Shown: positions 1 to 11,734, numbered from the stretch's first letter. The stretch: DNA of 64,000 nucleotides from Armigeres subalbatus (GCF_024139115.2 NC_085141.1:224922307-224986306), one strand, 5' to 3'. Numbers and translations are program-made. The notes: a model not told the origin generated them from the sequence alone.

Positions 1-432
1 ACGCAACAACGGCCTCGAAAATGTTTTCGGCAGCTATCAAAATTCTTCCCAACAGATCCTTAGATACCTGCTAAGAAACGTTATACCAATCTATCTGCAT
101 TTCAATACACTGAAGGCCATCCAAAACGTCCTTGAGTTCAGGTCGTCAGATCTACAATCAAGTAGAAGCGCAATGCGTGTTTCAAATCAAGCTCAGGTCA
201 TCCTGCCCAGTTCAAAGAAATCAAATGACTTATTGGAAATCCGTCTACGTGCCCCATAATGATATTCGAGAATGCGCGAAATGTTCTGAAGTTATGTCGT
301 AAGACCTACGCAACAATGGCCTTGAAAATGTTTTCGGCAGCTATCAAAACTTTTTCCAACAGATGCTTAGAAACCTGCCAAGAAACGTAATACCAATCTA
401 TCTGCATTTCAATACACTGAAGGCCATCCAAA
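1..432 (-). repeat. ~308-bp tandem repeat, inverted part of array
   Basis: About 1.4 units of a ~308-bp repeat lie here in the orientation opposite to the units that follow. Landmarks are the box around 20-60 (GCAGCTATCAAAA), the box around 90-115 (CCAATCTATCTGCATTTC) and the box near 150-170 (CAGATCTACAATCAAGTAG). The same words recur as reverse complements from 433 on. The inversion point is at about 432, where the end of one unit meets the reverse complement of the same region. No protein, tRNA or transposon terminus was recognised. It reads as an unclassified satellite or a tandemly amplified element; the left edge is cut by the window. Confidence 0.75.
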
Positions 433-1645
433 ACGTATTGAAATGCAGATAGATTGGTATAACGCTTCTTGGCAGGTATCTAAGGATCTGTTGGGAAGGG
501 TTTTGATAGCTGCCGAAAACACATTGGAGGCGTGTGTTGTGCAGATCTTACGACATAACTTCGGAACATTTCACGCATTCTAGAGTGTCATTGTAGGGCA
601 CGCAGAAAAATTTCCAATATGTCATTTGATTTATTTGAGCTGGGGAGAATGACCTGAACTTGATTGAAACAACCATTGCGCTTCTACTTGATTGTAGATC
701 TGACGCTTTGGATGGTCATCAGTGTATTGAAATGCAGATCGATTGGTATAACGTTTCTTGGCAGGTATCTAAGGATCTGTTGGGAAGCATTTTGATAGAT
801 GCCGAAAACATTTTCAAGGCCATTGTTGCGTAGGTCTTACGAGCTGAACTTCAGAACATTTCGGGCATTCTCGAATATCATTATGGGGCACGTAGACAGA
901 TTTCCAATAAGTCGTTTGATTTCTTTGAACTGGGCAGGATGACTTGAGCTTGATTTGAAACACGCATTGCGCTTCTATTTGATTGTAGATCTGACGACCT
1001 GAACTCAAGGACGTTTTGGATGGCCTTCAGTGTATTGAAATGCAGATAGATTGGTATTACGTTTCTTGGCAGGTATCTAAGGATCTGTTGGAAAAGGTTT
1101 TGATAGCTGCCGAAAACATTTTCAAGGCCATTGTTGCGTAGGTCTTACGAGCCGAACTTCAGAACATTTCGCGCATTCTCGAATATCATTATGGGGCACG
1201 TAGACAGATTTCCAATAAGTCATTTGATTTCTTTGAACTGGGCAGGATGACCTGAGCTTGATTTGAAACACGCATTGCGCTTCTACTTGATTGTAGATCT
1301 GACGACCTGAACTCAAGGACGTTTTGGATGGCCTTCAGTGTATTGAAATGCAGATAGATTGGTATTACGTTTCTTGGCAGGTATCTAAGGATCTGTTGGG
1401 AAGGGTTTTGATAGCTGCCGAAAACATTTTCGAGGCCGTTGTTGCGTAGATCTTACGAGCCGAACTTCAGAACATTTCGCGCATTCTAGAATGTCACAAT
1501 GGGGCACGCAGAAAAGTTTCCCATGAGTCATTTGATATCTTTGAACTGAGTAGGAGGTACTCTGAGTATTTTTATGTGCACATCACCTTTCGCTTCTATG
1601 GTAGAATTCAAGACCTGAACTCACGGATATTTTGGATGAACTGGA
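433..1645 (+). repeat. ~308-bp tandem repeat, direct part of array
   Basis: Four head-to-tail units follow, beginning near 433, 733, 1,032 and 1,340. Each starts with TGTATTGAAATGCAGAT and later contains TAGCTGCCGAAAACA and TTGATTGTAGATCTGACG. The second and third units are the most alike. The fourth decays after ~1,500, where the sequence drifts into single-copy DNA. A 64-codon open frame recurs on the - strand in two units (814-1,008 and 1,122-1,316), but it simply follows the repeat period and resembles no protein I know. Together with 1-432 this makes an inverted tandem array. Confidence 0.8.
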
Positions 1646-2359
1646 ATGCTCCAAAATAGTATATTCAACACATACAATTGATAACATATATGTCCACAGA
1701 TTTTTGTGATATTTTTCCCTCCTGTCTGGCACAATTTGGTTTATTTCGTGATCAGATTTTAAGAAATATGACCACAACTCTTAGATCAGGGATATGGCTT
1801 TCAATATCGGTAATTACAGTAATCAGATAACTCGGAAACGTTCAAAATCACTTCGACTTGATATATTTCATGTATCTACTTTATTTTATGACGCCAGAAC
1901 TTTATTGCACTCGATTACTGAACAAATTTGGCCATCATAGCAAAAAATAAGGAAAAAACACAGACATTTTCAAAACTAATGAACGCGGGGAGGGGTTTAG
2001 CGGGGCGGCACCTAAGTCAAAAGAAAGCCCTACTAATCCCCTTTGAGAAAAGTCCGGGGTCATGAAATTTGGTCAACGCTTTACTGAGAACGAGTACTTC
2101 GAAGGAGGTGACTGTCGTCCCGGCCTTTTAAGGGTTGATAATCCTTATCGGACAAGTCTCATTTCAACAATCAAGGATATTTTCAATCAAATAAGCACAT
2201 AAATAGATATGAATATTGTTTTATGTTGTTTTACCGAGCAAAGTATCAAATGACAGCTAAAAAGTCGCTTGATGCGATTTACCAGAACTCCGACCAAATA
2301 TTGTATGTCACGTTGGATTCCTTGACGATATGTTTTGGAACCTCTGGTACATAAATACT
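1646..2359. other. AT-rich stretch, nothing recognised
   Basis: I see no coding similarity, terminal inverted repeat or tandem structure here. A short G-rich patch near 1,985-2,010 and a few small open frames are the only features. Confidence 0.5.
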
Positions 2360-2747
2360 ATTGGCGCTTTGATGTTGCATGAAGAAGAAGAAGCAGAAAG
2401 ATGATAATCGAAAAAATCTCCACGGGAAACCATACGAAGAAGTTTTTAAAACTCTTCTCAAAAATTCTAAAAGCAATTTAATTAAAAACGGTAAGCAGTA
2501 CGGGGTTGGACTTTTCTTCTACTGTATAATAAACACAATATTTTTATTCGGAATTTTATTTTGTGATATTACACATAATACACAGTAGAAGAAAAGTCCA
2601 ACCCCGTACTGCTTACCGTTTTTAATTAAATTGCTTCTAGAATTTTTGAGAAGAGTTTTAAAAATTTCTTCGTATGGTTTCCCGTGGAGATTTTTTCGAT
2701 TATCATCTTTCTGCTTCTTCTTCTTCATGCAACATCAAAGCGCCAAT
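2360..2747. mobile_element. Foldback element, 166-bp near-perfect inverted repeat
   Basis: Arms at 2,360-2,525 and 2,582-2,747 are reverse complements with only a few mismatches, separated by a 56-bp AT-rich loop. The outer ends read ATTGGCGCTTTGATG and its complement; the inner ends read TTCTTCTACTGT and its complement. Each arm contains the same 50-codon open frame (KKKKQKDD...), which is why similar small proteins appear on both strands; this is a symmetry artefact. It could be a foldback MITE or a recent inverted duplication. No convincing target-site duplication is visible. Confidence 0.8.
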
Positions 2748-3144
2748 CGCTGTGTCGTAGGACAGTATCCAAACACTGATCTTTGTTCATGATGATGTCA
2801 CATTGAAATAATCTCTAGAAGAGTGATGAAGAGCACTTGTTGATTTTTTCGTAATATGCAATTTGGAAAATATGTCTTGTTAATGAACGGTTTTGCTGTT
2901 TGGCGCTGCACCGTACGACAACTTCAAGAAAACAGGTCACTATAATAACAACAAGGAAAATTTAAATCGTGCACATCCTGAAAAGTGGGACGAATTGTAA
3001 TTAAATAATTGCTTTTCAAAGCACATGGCATTAACTCTGTGAGAAATGTTTTCAATGTTATTTGGAGCACTTATAATATTTTTTGTATTTTTGCTTGATA
3101 TACTTGCAATCTTCCGTCTCATAATTTGTATACTTTAAAACAGC
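2748..3144. other. No gene seen
   Basis: AT-rich DNA with no recognisable element. A possible boundary with the non-LTR fragment lies at its right end. Confidence 0.4.
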
Positions 3145-3427
3145 AAATATCTTCCCGCCATTGCCTAAAACTGATGTTACAAAGAAACATCAGTCAAGGA
3201 ATGTCTCTGAGCAAAAAACTGCTACTCGCACTTCCAAGAAAAGAATCTCGTCCAAGCGAGGATTGATATCCTTTAAGGACCTTGTGGATCGTATTTTAAA
3301 CTTATTCAATATTCCGAATTCATTGAGGCCAATCATTGACCTCTTTATTCCAACAGTTGAAAGTTATCTGAAGCAATTGACTGTTTCATGGCCCCTTCTT
3401 GCAGGAATTGTATCTTTCGATGGATAG
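3145..3427 (+). pseudogene. Possible non-LTR ORF1 C-terminal fragment
   Basis: An open frame encodes a basic Lys/Ser/Thr-rich stretch (KTDVTKKHQSRNVSEQKTA) followed by a hydrophobic helix-rich tail containing SLRPIIDLFIPTVESYLKQL. It lacks an ATG at its left end, so it is a fragment. It lies ~320 bp upstream of, and on the same strand as, a retrotransposon endonuclease fragment. This suggests the end of ORF1 of the same element. I do not recognise a defined domain; assignment rests on position and base composition. Confidence 0.35.
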
Positions 3428-3749
3428 TACCACAGAGAACAGACGTTTATCTTCTTTTGCGTGGTTGTGTAAAAGTTTGTATTGGTCATTTTTAAGTATG
3501 TCGTTATGCCTCCGTTGCGCGGTGCTAGTGTGCTGATGAATATGGTTAAAATGTGCCGTGTTTTGCTTTTTAGCGCTAGTGTTCAATCCGAATGGCTCAT
3601 AGGTGGCAGCACTACATTGTTTATGTAATGTATGCCAACGCCTTCGCTTAGTGAGATTGAGTTTTTATGTCGGGCAGCCTACGTTGGTGGCGCTGAGGTG
3701 CGATTTAAATCTTTACACACGTTTTTAATGAAATTTTGTTCGAGCATCC

Positions 3750-4138
3750 ATGTTTGTTCTCTGTGATAATACGGCCATACAAGATACAATTACTGTGCTG
3801 CAGTGGAACTGTCATAGTCTGAAACAAAAATTGGACGTGTTTAAGTTTTTAATTCGCAACTCCGATTGCGATATATCTAACTCTGTGACACATGACTCTC
3901 TTCTCCACGATTTTAACATTATTCGCCAAGATCGGAATGATCATTATGGTGGCGTTCTATTGGGAAAAAAAAGTTTACAGTTTCAAAAGAATTCCCATTC
4001 CAACTGTTAATGGTTTAGAAATCGTCGCTTGCCAAGCAAATGTAAAAAATAAAGACCTTTGCATAGCTTCATCTTTGGAGCGGCATCTTTGGAGCGCAGC
4101 CTCTTTTATCATCCCCAGTTTTAATACTGGGTGATATG
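3750..4138 (+). pseudogene. I/Jockey-like non-LTR endonuclease fragment, frameshifted
   Basis: Two overlapping frames (3,750-4,010 and 3,892-4,134) together carry an apurinic endonuclease N-terminus. They read TVLQWNCHSLKQKLDVFKFL, then a broken stretch where an acidic catalytic segment is expected, then HDFNIIRQDRNDHYGGVLLG. The shifted frame continues with PTVNGLEIVACQA and ends at a GDMNAH motif read near 4,130-4,145. Enzymes of this family nick target DNA to prime reverse transcription. The piece has at least one frameshift and a deletion, and it ends abruptly where RTE reverse transcriptase sequence begins. I favour the I or Jockey group, without certainty over clade. Confidence 0.65.
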
Positions 4139-5826
4139 AATGCACATAACACCCGAAAGTTCTATGGGCGTAAGGGCCACGTGCCACAGCCTGATATGTG
4201 TAAGGACATAAACGGGAACCTTCTTACGAATGAGCGTGAGGTGATCCAAAGGTGGCGGCAGCACTTGAATGGCGATATGGGAGACGAACATGGCGGTATG
4301 GTGATGGACCTAGGAGAACGCGTGCTGGACATAATTTTACCGGCTCCGGATCTCCAGGAAATCCAGGAGGAGATTGGCCGGCTGAAGAACAACAAAGCCC
4401 CTGGGGTTGACCAACTACCAGGAGAGCTATTTAAACACGGTGGTGAGGCACTGGCTAGAGCGCTACACTGGGCCATTACCAAGATTTGAGAGGAGGAAGT
4501 TTTGCCGCAGGAGTGGATGGAAGGTGTCGTGTGTCCCATCTACAAAAAGGGCAATAAGCTGGATTGTAGCAACTACCGCGCAATCACATTGCTGAACGCC
4601 GCCTACAAGGTACTCTCCCAAATTTTATGCCGTCGACTAGCACCAATTGCAAGGGAATTCGTGGAGCAGTACCAGGCGGGTTTTATGGGCGAACGCTCCA
4701 CCACGGACCAGGTGTTCGCCATTCGCCAAGTACTGCAGAAATGCCTCGAATACAACGTGCCCACACATCATCTATTCATCGACTTCAAAGCCGCATATGA
4801 TACAATCGATCGGGACCAGCTATGGCAGCTAATGCACGAACACGGATTTCCGGATAAACTAACACGGTTGATCAAAGCGACGATGGATCGGGTGATGTGT
4901 GTAGTTCGAGTTTTAGGGGCATTCACGAGTCCCTTCGAAACGCGCAGAGGGTTACGGCAAGGTGATGGTCTTTCGCTTTGGAAGGCGTAATACGAAGAGC
5001 AGGGATTAACACGAGTGGTACAATTTTCAATAAGTCCGTCCTGCTATTTGGCTTCGCCGACGACATAGATATTATGGAACTTTTAGAAGATGGAGGAAGC
5101 CTACATCAGACTGAAGAGGGAAGCTAAGCGGATCGGACTAGTCATCAACACGTCGAAGACAAAGTACATAATAGGAAGAGGTTCAAGAGAAGACAATGTG
5201 AGCCACCCGCCGCGAGTTGTTGAAGAATTTGTGTACTTGGGCTCACTGGTGACTGCCGAAAATGATACCAGCATAGAAATTCGAAGACGCATAGTGGCTT
5301 GCAATCGAACGTACTTTGGACTCCGCAAGACGCTCCGATCGAATAGAGTTTGCCGCCGTACCAAACTGATAATCTACAAAACGCTCATTAGACCGGTAGT
5401 CCTGGGACACGAGACCTGGACGATGCTCGTGGAGGAAGAACGCGTGGAGGAAGTGCTGCGTACCATTTATGGTGGGGTGCAGATGGCGGACGGTACGTGG
5501 AGGAGGCGAATGAACCACGAGTTGAGTGAGCTGCTGGGAGAACCATCCATCGTTCACACCGCAAAAATCGTACGACTGCGGTGGGCCGGGAACGTAGCCA
5601 GAATGTCGGACAGTAACCCGGTGAAAATGGTTCTCGACAACGATCCGACGGGCACAAGAAGGCGAGGTGCGCAGCGGGCAAGGTGGATCGATCAGGTGGA
5701 AGATGTCTTGCGGGCCCTCCGTACACTGCGTGGTTGACGACGTGTAGCCATGGACCGAGCCGAATGGAGAAGACTCTTATATATCACACAGGCCGCTTCG
5801 GCCTTAGTCTGAATAAATAAAATAAT
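4139..5826 (+). pseudogene. RTE-clade non-LTR retrotransposon, 5'-truncated copy 1
   Basis: This fragment of an RTE (JAM1-like) element begins in the linker between endonuclease and reverse transcriptase. It includes the start of the RT (LKNNKAPGVDQLPGELFKHG, ~4,380-4,445), the motif A region (HLFIDFKAAYDTIDRDQLW, ~4,770-4,825), the motif C core FADDID (~5,055) and the C-terminal segment up to ~5,737. Compared with the copy at 26-29 kb it has in-frame stops, an internal deletion near 4,975-4,985 (RT motif B region) and smaller deletions near 5,075, 5,215 and 5,440. It ends with a short AATAAA-rich tail at ~5,810-5,826, typical of RTE elements. It cannot make a functional enzyme. Confidence 0.9.
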
Positions 5827-5908
5827 AGTCATCAACACGTCGAACGCGAAGTACATAATAGGAAGAGTCTCAGGAGAGGTCAATGTGAGCCACCCACCAC
5901 GAGTTTCT
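5827..5908 (+). pseudogene. Short second RTE fragment
   Basis: Immediately after the tail of copy 1, about 80 bp repeats the RTE segment that encodes VINTS...YIIGR and then SHPPR. It matches 5,140-5,215 with several substitutions. It is a separate broken insertion or a local duplication. Confidence 0.75.
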
Positions 5909-6660
5909 ATCTATTCGCCTTATACCGGGCAAACGCGTTCATTTGAAGAAAGCATTATCTCCACTGCAAACACATCCTATTGAAAGAGACATTATCACCC
6001 CCTTACTATATTTCGTAGAATAGTAGTTTTCCTGGTAATAATGGGGTGGAATGACAATTTTAGTTAATTAGATGAAAAATCTACATTGTTGGTTAAACAA
6101 TTGGTTCAATGCGTTTTTCCAAGTAACTCTAACTCTTTTTTATTCTTTGCAATATCATGATATATGTCATGATACTGGAAATCTACAGATTCGAAATGTT
6201 TTAGGGGTACACAATTCGCTAGGAATGGCCACTTGTACGGATGTTCCGGATATCCCGGAGGACCGTCCCTTAAGCATTTGTAGGTCACAGAAGACTTTCA
6301 CTATTGATTGCAGATTGCACCAATAATTTGTCAGGACTGATTGCTACAAAATTACCTTTTTGTCGACCGGTTTCGGGCTCGTTGCTGCCCATCTACTTCG
6401 TTTGTATGAACCATAAGTGTTGTGTCCAGTCTCGCGTCGCGTTTTTTGTATGCGAATTTATACTACTGAGTGGTTTAGTACAGATTGAGAAAAAATTGTG
6501 TAACACGCTGTAAAGTAGTTGTACCGGCACGTCAAAAACAGCTGAATAGATTCGCCAGATTTGCTGGTGGAAGAATTGAATGAAAGTTCTTGGTCATATG
6601 TGCAGCACACATATCATCTTGAAGCCGTATAGTAGAGTATAGACGAGTTGAAATAACATT
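5909..6660. other. Intergenic, small palindrome, no gene
   Basis: No coding similarity is seen. An AT-rich quasi-palindrome around 6,150-6,175 (ATATCATGATATATGTCATGAT) is present. The segment 6,228-6,270 contains a TTCCGGATATCCCGGAGGACC word that resembles the termini of the tandem units at 60.6-61.5 kb. Confidence 0.4.
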
Positions 6661-6664
6661 AACA

Positions 6665-7190
6665 TTGACATTAAATGTTAGTTGGGAATCCTCGTTTAAC
6701 CAACTGGGATCTTTACACAGAGTTCCTCATGGATATCTACCATCCATTGAAACTCTTTCCGCCCTGAATGATGCCTTTGATACTATAACGTTGCACATCG
6801 TGGAAGCTTTCGAAGAAGCTTGCCCTTTGCGTTCTGTGAAAACCTCGAGCGGAACCCCATGGTGGAATTCCGATTTAGCTAAGCTCAGGAACCAGTGCAT
6901 AAGGAGTTAAAACATACACCATTCAGCAGGGACGGAGTCTTTCAAGTTGGCTCGAGAAGCATTCAAGAACGCTCTACAAGCGGCTGGAAAAACTGAACGA
7001 TCCGGCTGCAAAAACCTTTGTGCAAATGTTTCCAATTTTAGTGAAGCCGGTCGGTCAAACAAAATTCTTGCGAGATCCAAGGTTCTCCAAGCTGGCGAAA
7101 TCCGCAAGCCAAATGACGCTCAAACTTCTTCTGACGAAGAAGCGTTAGAGCACCTATTTGATAAGCACTTTCCTGGGTGTGTCGATATAG
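6665..7190 (+). pseudogene. Jockey/R1-superfamily non-LTR fragment (EN-RT linker)
   Basis: The frame 6,665-6,910 ends with a TPWWNSDLAKLRNQC motif. This is characteristic of the linker between endonuclease and reverse transcriptase in Jockey, R1 and LOA-type elements. Downstream frames carry AREAFKNALQAAGK and then EALEHLFDKHFPGC (near 7,140-7,180), also typical of this linker. The segments lie in different frames and are separated by stops, so this is decayed. No RT catalytic motif follows; the fragment is truncated at both ends. Confidence 0.7.
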
Positions 7191-7194
7191 CGAT

Positions 7195-8290
7195 AATGAC
7201 CATTTTTATAGACGTTCCGCTTTTCGGAAGACCGTCTGGGGGCCACATACGGTCATAGATGAGTAAGAACTGCGAATTAACTCCAAGGTCATTGTCAAAA
7301 ATGATATAGAAAAAAACGGACTACTTTTAAATTGTTAATGAAATAATTCATTATTGTTCACTTTTTCCAGTGTTCCTGTGTCTTTTATTTAGTTATATTT
7401 ACTCGAGCCTTCTATGCAGTTAATCGGGTAACTAATATTACCAGAAGAAAAAAACTAGAAACTCTTTCAAAATGTTGGTTCCTTATAATAATACAGCCAT
7501 TCAAGTAGACTGTGGAAAGGCCATTTTACGGCCGAAATAATGTTTTATTACTCTGACATGTTGAAATAAAGCATAAGTAATGTTTCGCTGCATTCGTAAT
7601 GCTGAACTAGTGTATCGTTGCCTGACAGTTTATGAATAAAAGCATCTTTACATCGTTAAAACTAATCTAATGAAATCAGCATTTGTTATGATGATTTGTG
7701 ATTGATAACATGCAATCATTAATGCTTGGTGGTTACTTGGGTGACAGATCAAATAGAACTTATTCATGCCCTCAATGTCGATATACAGGGTTTGCAGAAA
7801 TCGCTCTCAATAGATAACGAACAACTATAAAAAAGCGGCAAAAACTGTTCCGAATCATAACAAGCCATGATAACAAATTTATCAAATTTGTATACAAGTG
7901 CGAAAAAACAAAATCGGATAGGCAGCCCCCACAGAAAAATGGTGATTCTCGCTTTGTTTTCGCTCTTTTCATGTTGATTACTGCACAACTGTTTAGAACA
8001 AGTTGAAATGCATCATCAGAGCCAGTGCTCCCCGCATTTGGAGCTTTCTAAAAGAAATTTATCATGGGGTATAGCCCAGGTGGGTGGCACGACGCCATGT
8101 TCTTGCAGTCAACATCTCAGTGTAAAATTCATGATAGTATGTGTTAACATTACATATGATTCTCATTAGGATACAGAACTGTCAGTGGGATACGGTCGCG
8201 CAATGTTGGCTGCAAAACAAACCTATTGTGTGAGATAGGGATGCCACCGAGCTGGTATAGCCTCCCCAATCAGTTCTCTATCATGACAGC
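7195..8290. other. No gene seen
   Basis: AT-rich sequence. Small open frames on the - strand (7,764-7,988) show no recognisable motif. No tandem or inverted repeat stands out. Confidence 0.4.
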
Positions 8291-8293
8291 TTG

Positions 8294-9797
8294 CACACCA
8301 CATTTTTTTCGCCGAAAATCAGCAAAATTTTGCTGAATTTTGCCGAACTGAATGATCAGCAATCATTTCAGCAAAAAGAAATTACTGAAAATTTCAGCAA
8401 AGTGATCTGACATTTCATTTGCCAACTATTTGCTGGATAATCAGCAAATTCGAAAAGTTTGCTGAAAAATTCAGTTGGTTTGGCCGTTGCAGAATTTGAC
8501 AGCACCATGCTGATAAAATTCAGCGAAATATGTTTAATTGTTGATGTCAGCAGATTTTTCGATCCAAATTAATAAGAAACTAATTTTTAATTTTTTTCTT
8601 TTATTTTAGTTTATTTTAAAGCACACATTGGAAATTTTAAATCATTTTAATAGATATACACATTCATCGGATCTGTGTGAATGAAAGGACCTAGAGCGCT
8701 AGGCATCCTCTTCGTTTGGATTGGCTGAAAAATATATTAAATTTATATCATTATTCAATATTAATCTTAAAGAAATGACATACAATATGACTTATTAGAA
8801 GAAATACTTACCAGTACATATCATGTTGGATTGAGCGGAATTCAGTGATTCATTAAATAACACAAATCAAAAACCTCGCCATAAACAGTAAATGGAAAAG
8901 CTGCTGCCTAAAATGAAAATGGCTTCTTTTCTTCTGTTGAATTGTCAAGTAGATGAGAAATGCTGAACGATCAGTAATCTGAAGAAGTATGCTGATTTTC
9001 CAGAGGGGGGACAACGGATTTTTTTTCATATGGAGTTTGGCAAGTATGACAGTACCCTCTTTTTTGGCGCATAAATTTATACTCCAATGTCAAAATGCTC
9101 ATATACTATTATAAATTGTGGTGGTATTTGTAAAAATTTGTATTGTTTACCGTTTTTACAAGAGAGAGTGGTGTCGAAAGCACATATTAAATTAAAGATC
9201 GCAACGAACAAAAATACACCAAATCCGTAAATATGTAGGGGAAACTGGGGTAATATGCACCCCCGGGGCAAAACGACCCTTTGACGTTTTTGAGGACATT
9301 TTCGGTAATTTTTCGAGAATATTTGCTACAGCGCATGTAGTTCGGATCTCGAACTACTAGTCCAGCAGTAAACATTTTTGAAAATATGTCTAAGACATCG
9401 CCAAAAATGCCAAAAGGTCGTTTTGCCCCGGGGGTGCATTTTACCCCAGTTTACCCTAGTGTTTTCACTTTATTCCTTACGCGAAATATGCAGATAAATA
9501 ATTATGTTGGTAGAAGAAACTCTGTGCTGAGCAGAAACAGTTGTTTCTTGCATTATCCAAACTTTGTGCGTTTCAGAACATTCTCACTCACTGCAGTGTT
9601 TATTTTTCATAGACTACGGCTTGGTGTTAGTGCCGTCGGCATTCGCTCGATTGGTGGCAACAAAAATTTGACAGCTTAGCACCCGCCTGTGATTTTCAGT
9701 TAAGACAAAACAAATAACTGACTTTCAGTAATCTCCGAAATTGCTGATTGATTTTCAGCAAATCGTTTTGCTGGAATGCTATTTAAGATTTTGGTGT
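8294..9797. mobile_element. Non-autonomous DNA element with TTTGCTGA subterminal repeats
   Basis: The outer ends read CACACCA and TGGTGTG (inverted). Next to each end are many copies of TCAGCAAA/TTTGCTGA in both orientations, roughly ten at the left (8,328-8,560) and several at the right (9,690-9,770). A few more occur near 8,950-8,995. Dense subterminal motifs in both orientations are typical of transposase-binding regions of DNA transposons such as hAT or CACTA types. There is no transposase. A separate MITE sits inside at 9,238-9,456. The exact ends and the target duplication are uncertain. Confidence 0.5.
9238..9456. mobile_element. MITE with ~40-bp inverted repeats, TA duplication
   Basis: The ends GGGGAAACTGGGGTAATATG... 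and ...CATTTTACCCCAGTTTACCC form an inverted repeat of about 40 bp that continues through CACCCCCGGGGCAAAACGACC. TA flanks both ends (9,236-9,237 and 9,457-9,458), consistent with a TA target as in Tc1/mariner-type elements. Length is 219 bp with no coding capacity. It is nested within the larger element at 8,294-9,797. Confidence 0.8.
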
Positions 9798-9799
9798 GT

Positions 9800-10685
9800 G
9801 CGAAGTCTCTCGCGGTATGCTACATATCGTATATGTATACAGAGATGATAAGTGAGAGACTTGCTCTTTCTCTTTAGGATTCAATCCCTGCACGCTTAAA
9901 GTAAATTACACATCGCATGAATAATTTTCACACATGACGATGATGACACGAGAGAATAGCAATCTGTGTGAAAATTATGTGTAAGACATGCACAGTCGCT
10001 GTGTAATGTCTTTTATTCTTTTAATATGTGTAAGAAACTTTGCTTCGAACTGTCAAGTCCATTTTGATCGCCATGATGGCGGTTGCGTCCGGCATGCATC
10101 GCAACGAAAATTACTTTTTCTGAGGATTTTCGTCATGTTTCGATACGATACAACTAAAATGTGCGACTATAAGCATCACACTTTAGTTTGGTCATATAGA
10201 AACAAATGGGGACTCCTCTGAAATAGTATAAAAATGTTGCGATAATTTTCAATTTACATGAAAAAATATAATTGAGGTTAGGTCCGTTTTCCGACCGCTC
10301 TCTCACTGTGTGAAATGAACTCATCGGAAATCGTTAACCGTCAATTACACTAAAATGAGTAACATGGCAGTTACTCATAAAATGTGTTGTTCCAGATTAG
10401 GCCCGTTTTGTGTGATCGAAACACAAAATTGTGTGAATGACTTTAAGCGTGTGTCGATATACACTCCATCCAGTTCAATGAGCATTTGCACCGAACTAAA
10501 TCTTGAGTTTCTTGAGTTGATACTGAACAACCAGACCAAATTATCAGCTAGATCAACTGGCAGAACAATTTGTGTATTTACAATGTGTGTGTGCTGTATT
10601 CGTTTTTGAGATATCTTCAGAATTTCTATATGTATACAAAATCCAATTCAATTAGCACAATAGGACAATTTCTTTTATTGTAAGA
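9800..10685. other. No gene seen
   Basis: This stretch contains several words related to TGTGTAA/TTACACA (9,905-10,030 and 10,310-10,440) in both orientations, hinting at another old inverted-repeat element. I could not define its ends. Small open frames lack motifs. Confidence 0.35.
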
Positions 10686-10950
10686 CTAGCAGACCCGACA
10701 AACTTCGTTTCGCCTAAAATCGTTTTATACTCTGATTAGTTATCGAGTTGTGTAAAAATGTCTGTTTCATTTGTATGAGAACCCCCCTTTGCAAAGGAGG
10801 GAGGAGTCTCGAACCATCTTAAGAACCTTCCCTGGCCCTAGAAACCTCTGCATACAAATTTTCACGCCGATCGGTTCAGTAGTTTCCGAGTCTATAAGGT
10901 TCAAACAGACAGAAATTTATTTTTATGTATATAGATATATAGATTTTCAA
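10686..10950 (+). repeat. Dispersed SINE/RTE-tail-like repeat, copy 1
   Basis: The segment starts AGCAGACCCGACAAACTTCG and ends with CGATCGGTTCAGTAGTTTCC, GAGTCTATAAGGTTCA and TTTTTATGTATATAGATATA. The same order of words recurs at 63,500-63,745, and the first words recur at 62,146. A conserved 3' block with a short ATATAGAT tail is typical of RTE-type 3' ends or of SINEs that borrow them. There is no coding sequence. Confidence 0.65.
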
Positions 10951-11734
10951 GGTTTCTAAAACATTCTTCAATAAAATCATTGTAACTATCAGATTAACCA
11001 GGACTTTTGTATTTACATATTTTTGGTCCTGCGACATTGTGTTTCTAGATATTTTTTCAAATTCTGTCCATAATAGTCCACGCAGTCCAGAATAATTTGG
11101 ACGACACAGAACATCCCAAAAAATATTTCAATGCATTTTTGTTGTTTAATTATCCCCTCCTCTTCTCGAATCATTCTTTCTTATTACTAATATTGTCCGA
11201 GTTCAGTTCGGACATAATATGTTGGCCTCTAAATAACACGAAATAAACTGTGCGTTAAAACAGTGCGACTAAGTTTATGCCGCCACATTTCATAATCACC
11301 TTTTGTATGGTTCGTGTGCCGCGCAGTAACGCATGCCAAGAGATCAATTTGCCGCTCTAGATTTTCCAAGCGAAATTATAAATACCACCTTCTTTCCTAC
11401 ATAGCTACACACGTGGATGCACCCATTCATCGGGAGCGGTAAAGTGGGCAGATGAAAAATGATAATTGCGGTTGCAGACGGTTTGCGAGTGTGAAAAATA
11501 CCGTCCTTCAGCAGAATTTGGCCGACAGATTATGGGACAAAGGCGGACCCGCCCTCAATCACGGATCATCTGGTGCGACTGAGTCATGAATGGTTCGGAT
11601 GAAATGTGTTTGGTTGAAACATCTTAATAATGTAATAATGTCTCATCTACATTATTTTCAATGAAGAATACTATAAGTTCAGCTTATTTATTCTTCATTT
11701 TCCTCACCGATTCCTTCTAAATTTTCGAATCGTA
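10951..11734. other. No gene seen
   Basis: AT-rich intergenic sequence with a moderately GC-rich patch near 11,410-11,590. No motif, repeat or open frame of note. Confidence 0.4.

Noticed and set aside
6335..6500. Possible transposon end around GTCGACCGGTTTCGGGCTCG
   Set aside because: No inverted partner or second copy was found in the window.
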